Part shown: piece after piece, positions 1 through 5,498 of the stretch
Layout: each line of letters starts with the position of its first letter
How positions within the stretch are numbered: the stretch's first letter is position 1
NCBI GenBank assembly: GCA_014523495.1
Contig: JAATVM010000023.1
Span: 1 to 10,858 of the forward strand
Direction of reading: 5' to 3'
DNA length: 10,858 nucleotides
Origin: Nitrososphaerales archaeon TH1920
GTDB lineage: Archaea; Thermoproteota; Nitrososphaeria; Nitrososphaerales; Nitrososphaeraceae
The notes under the pieces: model-generated
The model's database searches: none
What the model was told of the DNA's origin: nothing
What the model saw: only the letters and a program-made list of their open reading frames with translations
Program-made: the position numbers and the translations under genes

Positions 1-2
1 AC

Positions 3-338
3 AGAATTCATGCAGTACATTCAGAGCGACAGCTTTTGCGATTTAAGGAGAACAAGAATGTTTTTTTGCCCATAGAAGGTTATGGTATTACTGAATTAAG
101 GAATGATATTGAAAAAAGTGATGAAAATATTGTATTTCCTTTTTCCCAAATTTCAGATATATATTTTCTTGAAAAAAGATGGGGTACGGATCTAAAAGTT
201 AAAATCAATATTGAAAATAAACTGAAAAATTATAGCTTTGCAATTGTAAAAGGTTGGGTGAAATATCCTGCAAAGGATCCTTTACAGTTTCATCATATGA
301 ATTGGAATCCATTAATAACATTATTCAAAATGTCATGA
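3..338 (+). CDS. 3' end of an unrecognised protein (5' partial)
   Basis: The reading frame is open from the left edge of the window to the TGA at 336-338, so this is most likely the C-terminal part (about 111 residues) of a longer gene that begins outside. A TTG at 36 could be a start, but nothing supports it: there is no Shine-Dalgarno or TATA signal and the frame continues upstream. The visible part is soluble, mixed charged and aromatic, with a segment of alternating hydrophobic residues around FPFSQISDIYFLEKRWG and a Trp-rich tail (KGWVKYP, HHMNWNP). The pattern suggests a beta-rich fold, perhaps PH/GRAM-like, but this is a guess. I do not recognise the family. An oligo-T terminator follows, so it probably is not co-transcribed with cbiE. 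Confidence 0.6.
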   Translation, partial: RIHAVHSERQLLRFKENKNVFLPIEGYGITELRNDIEKSDENIVFPFSQISDIYFLEKRWGTDLKVKINIENKLKNYSFAIVKGWVKYPAKDPLQFHHMNWNPLITLFKMS

Positions 339-359
339 AAGTTTGTTGGAGTTGGTTGC

Positions 360-381
360 TTTTTTAGTTCGTTGTTTTTTT
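360..381 (+). terminator. oligo-T archaeal terminator
   Basis: A run of six T (360-365) and a run of seven T (375-381) lie 22-43 nt after the stop codon of the leftmost gene, with no strong hairpin. Archaeal RNA polymerase terminates at such U-tracts without a stem-loop. They also separate that gene from the cbiE promoter just downstream. Confidence 0.5.
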
Positions 382-412
382 AATAAAAAATGAATCATCA
401 GAACAAGAAAGT

Positions 413-420
413 AAAATATA
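413..420 (+). promoter_or_regulatory. TATA box of cbiE
   Basis: AAAATATA is centred about 27 nt upstream of the GTG at 444. That is the archaeal TATA-to-start-site distance, so the transcript would begin at or next to the start codon (leaderless). No Shine-Dalgarno sequence is seen before the GTG, which agrees with this. Confidence 0.5.
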
Positions 421-443
421 GATAGAATATTATAACTACTTTT

Positions 444-1178
444 GTGACGGAAAATAAGATCAAAGGTAAGAAGTTATTTCTTGTTGGAGTCGGTCCAGGT
501 TCGTCAAAGTATTTAACAGATGTAGTAAAAGATGTAATAAAACGATCCAAGTATTTGATAGGTTATAAATACACTTTAGCAATTATACGAGATTTGATTA
601 TTCGTGACTTTCATCAGGTTTATGAAGTAACAATGAAGGATCAGGATCAAACTTATAATGAAGTATACAAAAAAATGCAAGATAGTGAATTTTGTACTAT
701 TCCATTTACTGGTGATGTAAACTTTTCAGAGTCTGAAGTTGTTGATAGATTATTAGAAATTTTTGGTGATGATAATGTAGAATTAATGCCAGGGATAAGC
801 TCTATTCAAGTTGCTGCTTCAAGGGCAAAGATTCCATTAGATAAGACAAGAGTACTTAGTTTTCATGTTACTGAAAACATAGAAGATGGTAAGAGAGAAT
901 TAGTTGATGCAATACAAGATAAGAAGAGTGTGGTTTTGGTACCAAGGCCGTGGAATAATAGAGATAAGAATTTTATGCAATCAGAGATAGCGCTCTACCT
1001 TAAAAATGAGGGAATAGATACTTCCAACCTAACGGTTTGGGTATTTGAATTTTTGACTACTCCTGAAGAAAGGGTATTTAGGGGTAAGTTGAATGAATTA
1101 GAGCATATGTATTTTAGTCCAATGTCGGTAATGGTTATTGATCAGGTTGAGCGCAAAACGTATTTGGATTTTGAATGA
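444..1178 (+). CDS. cbiE: cobalt-precorrin-7 C5-methyltransferase (CbiE)
   Basis: SAM-dependent methyltransferase of corrin-ring synthesis, methylating C5 of cobalt-precorrin-7 in the anaerobic cobalamin pathway; cytoplasmic. It has 244 residues, normal for stand-alone CbiE. The N-terminal tetrapyrrole-methylase glycine loop is VGVGPGS (14-20), followed by the typical 'RSKYLIGYKYTL' stretch. TGDVNFSE (89-96) occupies the place of the usual sGDp motif, and MPGISSIQVAASR (115-127) is the family 'PGiSs' motif. VLVPRPW (164-170) and WVFEFLTTPEERVFRG (199-214) match the C-terminal subdomain. The start is GTG, chosen because the TATA box lies about 27 nt upstream and the glycine loop then begins at a normal distance. 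The CbiT partner is not in the window; other tetrapyrrole methylases are less likely alternatives. Confidence 0.87.
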   Translation: MTENKIKGKKLFLVGVGPGSSKYLTDVVKDVIKRSKYLIGYKYTLAIIRDLIIRDFHQVYEVTMKDQDQTYNEVYKKMQDSEFCTIPFTGDVNFSESEVVDRLLEIFGDDNVELMPGISSIQVAASRAKIPLDKTRVLSFHVTENIEDGKRELVDAIQDKKSVVLVPRPWNNRDKNFMQSEIALYLKNEGIDTSNLTVWVFEFLTTPEERVFRGKLNELEHMYFSPMSVMVIDQVERKTYLDFE

Positions 1179-1180
1179 GA

Positions 1181-1219
1181 TTAATATTCTGTCTTTGAAT
1201 GTGTTTTATTGAATATTAA
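1181..1219. terminator. inverted repeat between convergent genes
   Basis: TTAATATTC (1181-1189) is perfectly complementary to GAATATTAA (1211-1219), with 21 nt between. It fills the 42-bp gap between the stop codons of cbiE (plus) and the SpoIIM-like gene (minus). Its symmetry suits a bidirectional terminator or mRNA-end stabiliser, but at this AT content chance cannot be excluded. Confidence 0.4.
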
Positions 1220-1220
1220 A

Positions 1221-1751
1221 TTATTTTAAGAGATTCATATTTCCAGGTTGTCTTATTAAATCCCACTCAATAATAGCGCTAAAAAATAAGATTATTGCTA
1301 CAATACCAATTTCAAAACTGGTATGTATTAGATTTTCTTTAATATCTTTTCTTTTCAAAATGTGGATCAATAGTAAATAACTTCTAGAGATAGCTATACC
1401 ATAGGAAATTAGCTCCATGATCCCAAATATCGTCAAAAAAACAAGTAATGGTGGTATTTGGATTGGTAAATCTTGTGTTATGATCATAAAAATATTACCA
1501 GTACTAAATCCCGAAAAGAGACCAAATGCAATTCCGACACCCGGAATAAACATCAAAATTGATATTAGAAAGTTATTGATGAAGATGCCTATGTTATCAA
1601 TACTTTTAATTTTTTTTTGAAATTGTTCTTTCAAAAGTGCCGAAGTAGATTTGTCGAATGAGACTGATGTGCCAATAAGAAAGAAGATCAAAAATAGAAA
1701 AATGCCCAATCCAAGGTAAAGAGTTCTTTTTTTAAAATTGTATTTGTACAT
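1221..1751 (-). CDS. SpoIIM/DUF95-family integral membrane protein
   Basis: 176-residue multi-pass membrane protein. Hydrophobic segments are near residues 10-30, 54-85, 98-133 and 145-163, with a basic N-terminus (KYNFKKR) that probably faces the cytoplasm. The second segment, 'INNFLISILMFIPGVGIAFG' followed by GLFSGFSTGN, and the third, with a buried glutamate (IFGIMELISYG, 108-118), follow the pattern of the stage II sporulation protein M/DUF95 family. Many archaea encode such proteins although they do not sporulate, and their role there is unknown; a membrane-remodelling or transport-related role is conjecture. The ATG at 1749-1751 is supported by a TATA-like element 28 nt upstream. The gene is divergent from the polymerase subunit DP1 and convergent with cbiE. 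Confidence 0.72.
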   Translation of the reverse strand: MYKYNFKKRTLYLGLGIFLFLIFFLIGTSVSFDKSTSALLKEQFQKKIKSIDNIGIFINNFLISILMFIPGVGIAFGLFSGFSTGNIFMIITQDLPIQIPPLLVFLTIFGIMELISYGIAISRSYLLLIHILKRKDIKENLIHTSFEIGIVAIILFFSAIIEWDLIRQPGNMNLLK

Positions 1752-1774
1752 GTATCTTCAACTACAATGTTTGC

Positions 1775-1784
1775 TTTTTAATAA
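1775..1784 (-). promoter_or_regulatory. TATA-like element of the SpoIIM-like gene
   Basis: Read on the minus strand this is TTATTAAAAA, centred about 28 nt from the ATG at 1751. It lies in the 90-bp divergent gap shared with DP1. On the plus strand a weaker TATA-like stretch (ATTTATGA, 1812-1819) sits about 26 nt before the DP1 start, so both genes may have leaderless promoters here. Confidence 0.38.
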
Positions 1785-1841
1785 TTATGCATAAAACAAA
1801 ACATTTTTAGCATTTATGATTGTTCTGTTCAATAATAAAAC

Positions 1842-3335
1842 TTGGATTCAGTATCTATTGCATTGATTTATGCGATAAATAAGGGATATCAAGTTCATCC
1901 TGATGCTTTTACCTTTCTTAAATCTCTTGATTGTGATGTTGAAAAAATAATTAAGAGCATTGTTGATGCTAAAAATAAATTCAGAAAAAAAACTCCGATA
2001 TTAATCGATGATATAAAAAATGTGATCTCTCGAGGCGATGGTCAAGGTGAAGAAACTGTGATGCCAATCACGGAGGATAATAGTGAGGGTTACAAAATCA
2101 TTTTTGATCCTACATACAAGATAAACATGGAGGATAGGAAGGATTTTTTTAAACTTTTTGATAGTCGTTATAGAAAAACTCTGAAAATATTATCAATACG
2201 TTCAGAAAGTAGACGGATAAAAAAAATAAAGTATGTTAAGGATCTTAGGAATAAATCCCGATTTGATTCTCTAGATAATGATAATGAAGGGGGCAAACCC
2301 ATTGATTCTGTTTTCGTAGCAGGTTTGATAATGTCTAAAAGAAATAGAAAAAATGATGTAGAATTGGTGATTGATGATACTACTGGCAGTGTTCCTGTAA
2401 TTTGCAAGAAAAAGGAGTTAATTAATGAATCTTCAGCACTTGTTTTGGATCAAATGTTAATGTTAGAGATGTCATTTGGTAAAAGAAATTCAAATGATTT
2501 TGTTGTTAAGGATATTATATTTCCTGATATTCCAGAGCACGTTGCATCTAAATCTGGGACAGAGTCGTATGCGGCTCTCATTTCAGATTTGCATGTGGGC
2601 AGCAAATATTTCATGGAAAAGCAGTTCAATGATTTTCTAAATTGGTTATCTTCAGATGATGACATGGTAAGGAAAATTAAATTTGTTTGTATAGCAGGTG
2701 ACATAGTTGACGGAATCGGAATTTATCCTAATCAAGATAAGGAATTAGTGGACTTAGATATCAACAGGCAAATGTCATATGCAGCAGCTTTACTACAGAA
2801 AATTCCTAAAAGGATGCATGTTTTTTTGATTCCTGGCAATCATGATCCTGGGAGAAGGGCTCTACCACAGACTGCATTAACAAATTTACGTGAATTTCAA
2901 CCGCTGGAAAATTTCAGTATTATTGGTAACCCCTCCTTTGTTGAATTGAATAAGGTAAAGTTGCTGATGTTTCATGGTCAAAGTTTAGATGATGTTATTG
3001 CTACAGTGCCCGGATTGAGCTATTCAAAACCTGTAGAAGCGATGAAAATTTTATTAAAATCTAGACATTTGTCACCAATCTATGGTAATCGTACACCAAT
3101 TGCTCCAGAATCGGAGGACATGTTGGTTATAGATGATGTACCTGATATTTTTCATGCTGGACATGTACATATTACTGAGGTGGGTAGATACAAGGGCACA
3201 TTGATAGTAAACTCTGGAGCGTGGCAAAAGCAGACAAAATTTCAAGAAATGATGGGTCTCACTCCAACCCCTGGAATTTCTATATTAGTTAATCTAGCAA
3301 CCCTTCAATCTTTCAAAAAAGATTTCAATTCTTAA
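1842..3335 (+). CDS. polB: DNA polymerase D small subunit DP1 (3'-5' exonuclease)
   Basis: Proofreading subunit of the archaeal replicative polymerase PolD; it partners DP2, encoded from 7356. It has 497 residues. The N-terminal helical region (1-75, starting SVSIALIYAINKGYQVHP) leads to an OB-fold-like segment (about 155-230) and a calcineurin-like phosphoesterase domain. The metal-binding motifs are all intact: SDLH (D249, H251), GDIVDG (286-291), GNHD (332-335), FHGQ (H378) and GHVH (440-443), so the exonuclease should be active. The start is TTG; an in-frame TAA at 1836-1838 blocks any start further upstream, and the next candidate (TTG 1863) would trim the N-terminal helix. No Shine-Dalgarno is visible. 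The gene overlaps the convergent orc1 gene by 11 bp. The symbol is sometimes given as polD1. Confidence 0.93.
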   Translation: MDSVSIALIYAINKGYQVHPDAFTFLKSLDCDVEKIIKSIVDAKNKFRKKTPILIDDIKNVISRGDGQGEETVMPITEDNSEGYKIIFDPTYKINMEDRKDFFKLFDSRYRKTLKILSIRSESRRIKKIKYVKDLRNKSRFDSLDNDNEGGKPIDSVFVAGLIMSKRNRKNDVELVIDDTTGSVPVICKKKELINESSALVLDQMLMLEMSFGKRNSNDFVVKDIIFPDIPEHVASKSGTESYAALISDLHVGSKYFMEKQFNDFLNWLSSDDDMVRKIKFVCIAGDIVDGIGIYPNQDKELVDLDINRQMSYAAALLQKIPKRMHVFLIPGNHDPGRRALPQTALTNLREFQPLENFSIIGNPSFVELNKVKLLMFHGQSLDDVIATVPGLSYSKPVEAMKILLKSRHLSPIYGNRTPIAPESEDMLVIDDVPDIFHAGHVHITEVGRYKGTLIVNSGAWQKQTKFQEMMGLTPTPGISILVNLATLQSFKKDFNS

Positions 3336-4551
3336 TCTCGTCAATAAAAGGTGACAAAACTGGATCGTTTCTAATCGCTTCTTTTACAGATGTAATATGA
3401 ATGTGCAATTTTATTCGTTGTGTTCTACCATAGCGGCCTTGGTTTACTATATTAGTTGTGATTAATCCTAGTTGATCCAGTTCTCCTACTATTTGTGTCA
3501 TTCTTCTTTGTGTTAGAGGTTCTTGTTCAAGTTTTGAGCAAAAATATTGATAGATAGTATAGATTTCCCCCGTACTACCGTTTTTAGATTTAATTATTGA
3601 GAGGATGACTAATTTTGTATGTAGGGTGGAATTGCTCAAAATTTCAAAATTAGTATCACTATCGATCTTTTGTTGTGCGCTTCTTATGTGATCTTCAGTT
3701 ATCTTCATTGTCATTGATCTTTCCGCAATTTCTGCTGCAACTCTTAAAAGATCTATCGCCTTTCGAGCGTCGCCAGTTTCTCTACCTGCAATTGCAGCGC
3801 ACAGATTGATTACTCCCATAGGAATAACATTATCATAAAAAGCAAGTTTGCATCTGTCAATTAGAATTTGTCTTAATTGTTCAACGGTGTATGGATTAAA
3901 CACAAGCTCCTCTTCGCTTAAACTGCTTTTTACTCTTGGATCTAGTCTATCCTTAAAAGTTAAACTGTTTGATATACCAATCAAACTAATGAATTGATCT
4001 GATGGAATTCTTTCATTAGCTCTTGTAAAGTTATACAGAATATCGTCACCTTTTCTATTAACAAGGGAGTCTATTTCATCTATAACAAGGACAACCCTGA
4101 TGGATTTCCGTTTTATGAAATCAAGAATTCTATCAGTAGCTTCGCTCATAGATAGGCCGGTAAAATAAACTTGCATTTTCCTTTCTTCTTTATTAATACC
4201 GAGCAATTCTGCAATTTCATAAAGAATTTTGTATGGGGTGTTTGAATTCTTTGCATTAATGAAAGGAACTCTGAGATTTATGTCAAGTTGATTGGTTTTA
4301 TTGTATAAATGCTCGATAACGTTTTTTACAACGGCTGTCTTTCCTGTTCCTGGTTTTCCAAAAATTAACAAATTAGATGGACGGCCTTTTTTTAATATAA
4401 CTGATAATGATTGCGCGATTGCAGTGCTTTCTTTGGTCCTGAACAGTAACTTATCTGGTACATAGTCGATGGTTAACACTTGCCTGTTTTTTATAATATT
4501 TTTATTTTTTATCGCACTATCAAAAATTGTATTTAAGATGTCATCATCCAA
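3325..4551 (-). CDS. cdc6: Orc1/Cdc6 replication initiator
   Basis: AAA+ ATPase that binds origin recognition boxes, melts the origin and recruits the MCM helicase. It has 408 residues, the usual length. Walker A is GKPGTGKT (65-72), Walker B is VVLVIDEIDSL (153-163) and sensor 1 is IGISN (191-195). LTFKDRLDPRVKSSL (197-211) is the initiator-specific segment and arginine-finger region (R206), and sensor 2 is TGDARKA (R263). A C-terminal winged helix spans about 310-395, with its wing at GRYGRTQRIKL. The start is TTG at 4551-4549, supported by a Shine-Dalgarno GAGGTG seven nt upstream; no ATG is available in frame. The gene reads away from the candidate origin immediately upstream, the common archaeal arrangement. 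It converges with DP1. Confidence 0.96.
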   Translation of the reverse strand: MDDDILNTIFDSAIKNKNIIKNRQVLTIDYVPDKLLFRTKESTAIAQSLSVILKKGRPSNLLIFGKPGTGKTAVVKNVIEHLYNKTNQLDINLRVPFINAKNSNTPYKILYEIAELLGINKEERKMQVYFTGLSMSEATDRILDFIKRKSIRVVLVIDEIDSLVNRKGDDILYNFTRANERIPSDQFISLIGISNSLTFKDRLDPRVKSSLSEEELVFNPYTVEQLRQILIDRCKLAFYDNVIPMGVINLCAAIAGRETGDARKAIDLLRVAAEIAERSMTMKITEDHIRSAQQKIDSDTNFEILSNSTLHTKLVILSIIKSKNGSTGEIYTIYQYFCSKLEQEPLTQRRMTQIVGELDQLGLITTNIVNQGRYGRTQRIKLHIHITSVKEAIRNDPVLSPFIDEIKN

Positions 4552-4558
4552 TTACAAG

Positions 4559-4564
4559 CACCTC
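4559..4564 (-). promoter_or_regulatory. Shine-Dalgarno site that fixes the orc1 TTG start
   Basis: On the minus strand the sequence is GAGGTG, then 7 nt, then TTG. It complements the archaeal 16S rRNA 3' end (CACCTC). This is the only strong ribosome binding site I see in the window, and it confirms the non-ATG start of orc1. Confidence 0.65.
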
Positions 4565-4568
4565 TGAC

Positions 4569-4581
4569 ACCCCTCTTTTTC
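4569..4581 (-). promoter_or_regulatory. degenerate ORB-like element in the orc1 leader
   Basis: On the minus strand this reads GAAAAAGAGGGGT, matching the ORB core GAAATAAAGGGGT (4853-4865) at 11 of 13 positions. It lies between the orc1 TATA box and Shine-Dalgarno site, close to where transcription should begin (about 4573). Orc1 binding here could repress its own gene. The match is imperfect and lacks the TTTCCA/TGGAAA dyad. Confidence 0.3.
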
Positions 4582-4594
4582 TTCTGTATCTCAA

Positions 4595-4603
4595 TATAAT
4601 AAA
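4595..4603 (-). promoter_or_regulatory. probable TATA box of orc1
   Basis: Minus-strand TTTATTATA lies about 50 nt upstream of the TTG. Transcription about 26 nt downstream would give a leader of roughly 22 nt carrying the Shine-Dalgarno site. A second A/T-rich box, TTTTATATA on the minus strand at 4624-4632, is an alternative. Confidence 0.4.
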
Positions 4604-4695
4604 TTCAATTAGTAACTGAGATGTATATAAAATAAAAACTCCTGAATCAATTTTCTTTTATATATTTGTTAATTTTAATACTTTATTGTTTTTGA

Positions 4696-4713
4696 GAGTT
4701 AAAAAATTAACTC
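4696..4713. repeat. interrupted palindrome beside the left ORB
   Basis: GAGTTAA (4696-4702) and TTAACTC (4707-4713) are perfect inverted arms around AAAA. It abuts the plus-oriented ORB-like element on its left, and each arm contains the GTTAA pentamer that recurs through the origin. It is a likely protein-binding dyad. Confidence 0.5.
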
Positions 4714-4718
4714 AATGA

Positions 4719-4731
4719 GAAATATAGGGGT
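4719..4731 (+). promoter_or_regulatory. ORB-like element, left, inverted orientation
   Basis: GAAATATAGGGGT matches the core of the 4853-4865 ORB (GAAATAAAGGGGT on its own strand) at 12 of 13 positions, but on the opposite strand. It lacks the TGGAAA half of the dyad. Its G-run faces the AT-rich core. Confidence 0.55.
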
Positions 4732-4791
4732 GGAAGGTTTTTACTATTGTTTAATAGTGTTAATTTAAGACAATAAAAAATCTTTAAAATG
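4732..4791. other. AT-rich segment, candidate duplex-unwinding element
   Basis: Only 12 of 60 bases are G or C, and the segment lies exactly between the two inverted ORB-like elements. It includes a small perfect dyad, ACTATT-GTTT-AATAGT (4743-4758). Melting here is inferred from position and composition. Confidence 0.5.
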
Positions 4792-4813
4792 ACCCGTTTA
4801 TTTCCACTGCAGA
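4792..4813 (-). promoter_or_regulatory. ORB-like element, middle
   Basis: Aligned with 4853-4874 it is identical at 18 of 22 positions. On the plus strand the core reads ACCCGTTTATTTC followed by CACTGCAGA, so the TTCCA half is kept and the TGGAA half has decayed. The two copies are 61 bp apart, in the same orientation. Confidence 0.65.
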
Positions 4814-4817
4814 CCAA

Positions 4818-4851
4818 TTAACAGATATCAACACTGTTAAGAAATTGATAT
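4818..4851. repeat. two interleaved inverted repeats between ORBs
   Basis: TTAACAG (4818-4824) pairs with CTGTTAA (4834-4840), and ATATCAA (4825-4831) pairs with TTGATAT (4845-4851). The arms alternate A-B-A'-B', so the two hairpins cannot form as simple nested stems. Both pairs are perfect 7-mers and fill the space between the middle and right ORB. Confidence 0.5.
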
Positions 4852-4852
4852 A

Positions 4853-4874
4853 ACCCCTTTATTTCCAGTGGAAA
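4853..4874 (-). promoter_or_regulatory. ORB element, right (best match)
   Basis: The plus strand reads ACCCCTTTATTTC followed by CAGTGGAAA. It contains the palindrome TTTCCAGTGGAAA (4862-4874) and a G-run, the layout of the archaeal origin recognition box (TTCCAGTGGAAAC then AAAGGGG). This is the clearest Orc1 site in the window. Confidence 0.78.
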
Positions 4875-4943
4875 AAAATTATGGCCCCTTATTATGAAGT
4901 TGATAACTACAACTAAAAGAGGCTCATCAAGTTCTCGCACCAT

Positions 4944-4985
4944 GAGTAGTTAACAAAAACTAAGCTTTTTGTTAACTTGTTACTC
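4944..4985. repeat. long dyad in the leader of the origin-side winged-helix gene
   Basis: The core arms GTTAACAAAAA (4949-4959) and TTTTTGTTAAC (4966-4976) are perfectly complementary over 11 bp with a 6-nt loop, and an outer A-T pair extends them to 12. Further out, GAGTA (4944-4948) is complementary to TACTC (4981-4985) with four unpaired bases on the right side. It lies just upstream of the GTG at 5007. As DNA it is an operator candidate; as RNA it is a stable hairpin. The tiny frame ATG-AGT-AGT-TAA (4942-4953) overlaps its left arm. Confidence 0.6.
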
Positions 4986-5006
4986 ACTTTAATTGTTAAG
5001 TGTTGT

Positions 5007-5498
5007 GTGATTTCAAATCCCAACCTGTCATCAGGAAGAAAAAGAATTAAAATAGAATTGGAAGATGAAAACGGAGAAAAATATAACTTATCTTTACAAG
5101 GTAATTTATCAAAAGAAAAAATAATGAATATAATCGAATTTGTACAAATGTTTGAAAAAAACTCTATGGATAATATTTTTGAACATAAAGAAAGTGATAT
5201 AAAATTAGGCTCAAAATTGTGGAATATAATAACTCAGAACTTTAGATATCACACATTTACCTCTTCTGATTTATTAAGAATCTATAAAGACCTCTATTAC
5301 GAATCCATCCAGTTAAGTGTTATTTCTATCTATTTATCTCGATTTTACATAAGAAAACAACTTAGCAGATCAAAAAATGGTAAACAATGGGTGTATGCTT
5401 TGATCAAGGAAAATCTAAATTATGATAAACAGATTTATGAGAAATCTAACCACTCGAACTTGTTGTCTGTTCCAACAGTTTACGACCTTCATTTGTGA
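5007..5498 (+). CDS. origin-adjacent winged-helix protein, family not recognised
   Basis: 163 residues from GTG 5007. A TTG at 4977 would add the hydrophobic stretch MLLTLIVKCC and place the start codon inside the dyad, so I prefer GTG; neither has a Shine-Dalgarno site. The N-terminal part (RKRIKIELEDENGEKYNLSLQG, then an amphipathic helix KEKIMNIIEFVQMFEKN) looks like a small beta-hairpin plus helix domain. The C-terminal part (FRYHTFTSSDLLRIYKDLYYESIQ, then LSVISIYLSRFYIRKQLSRS and NGKQWVYALI) has the helix-turn-helix and wing pattern of a winged-helix DNA-binding domain. It is the first gene right of the candidate origin and reads away from it. Function unknown; an origin-binding or transcription factor is inferred. 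The last 53 bp overlap the convergent membrane-anchored gene. Confidence 0.68.
   Translation: MISNPNLSSGRKRIKIELEDENGEKYNLSLQGNLSKEKIMNIIEFVQMFEKNSMDNIFEHKESDIKLGSKLWNIITQNFRYHTFTSSDLLRIYKDLYYESIQLSVISIYLSRFYIRKQLSRSKNGKQWVYALIKENLNYDKQIYEKSNHSNLLSVPTVYDLHL

Larger units (their letters stand above)
4569..4976. other. candidate chromosomal replication origin (oriC)
   Basis: This non-coding gap next to orc1 holds ORB-like elements at 4719-4731 (plus orientation), 4792-4813 and 4853-4874 (both minus), plus a weaker one at 4569-4581. The elements at 4719 and 4792 are inverted and point their G-runs at a 60-bp segment (4732-4791) containing only 12 G/C, a likely unwinding element. Inverted ORBs around an AT-rich core beside orc1/cdc6 is the known plan of archaeal origins. 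Perfect short dyads occur at 4696-4713, 4743-4758, 4818-4840, 4825-4851 and 4949-4976. Origin activity is inferred. Confidence 0.8.

Noticed and set aside
46..75. GGAG followed by ATG at 58 as a gene start
   Set aside because: The frame from ATG 58 stops after five codons (TAG at 73-75), and the GGAG lies within an open frame entering from the left edge.
1417..2704. Open frames opposite the SpoIIM-like gene (1417-1620) and DP1 (2168-2407, 2450-2704)
   Set aside because: They are fully contained in genes with recognisable domains on the other strand, and show no own start signals.
4624..4664. TATATAAAA (4624-4632) and TTTTATATA (4656-4664) as an inverted-repeat hairpin or divergent promoters
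   Set aside because: The arms are perfect but consist only of A and T in a very AT-rich stretch, and no gene starts within promoter range to the right. One may be an alternative orc1 TATA box.
4882..4899. GGCCCCTTATTATG as a further ORB
   Set aside because: Only the G-run and a few A/T positions match the core; the GAAAT half and the dyad are missing.
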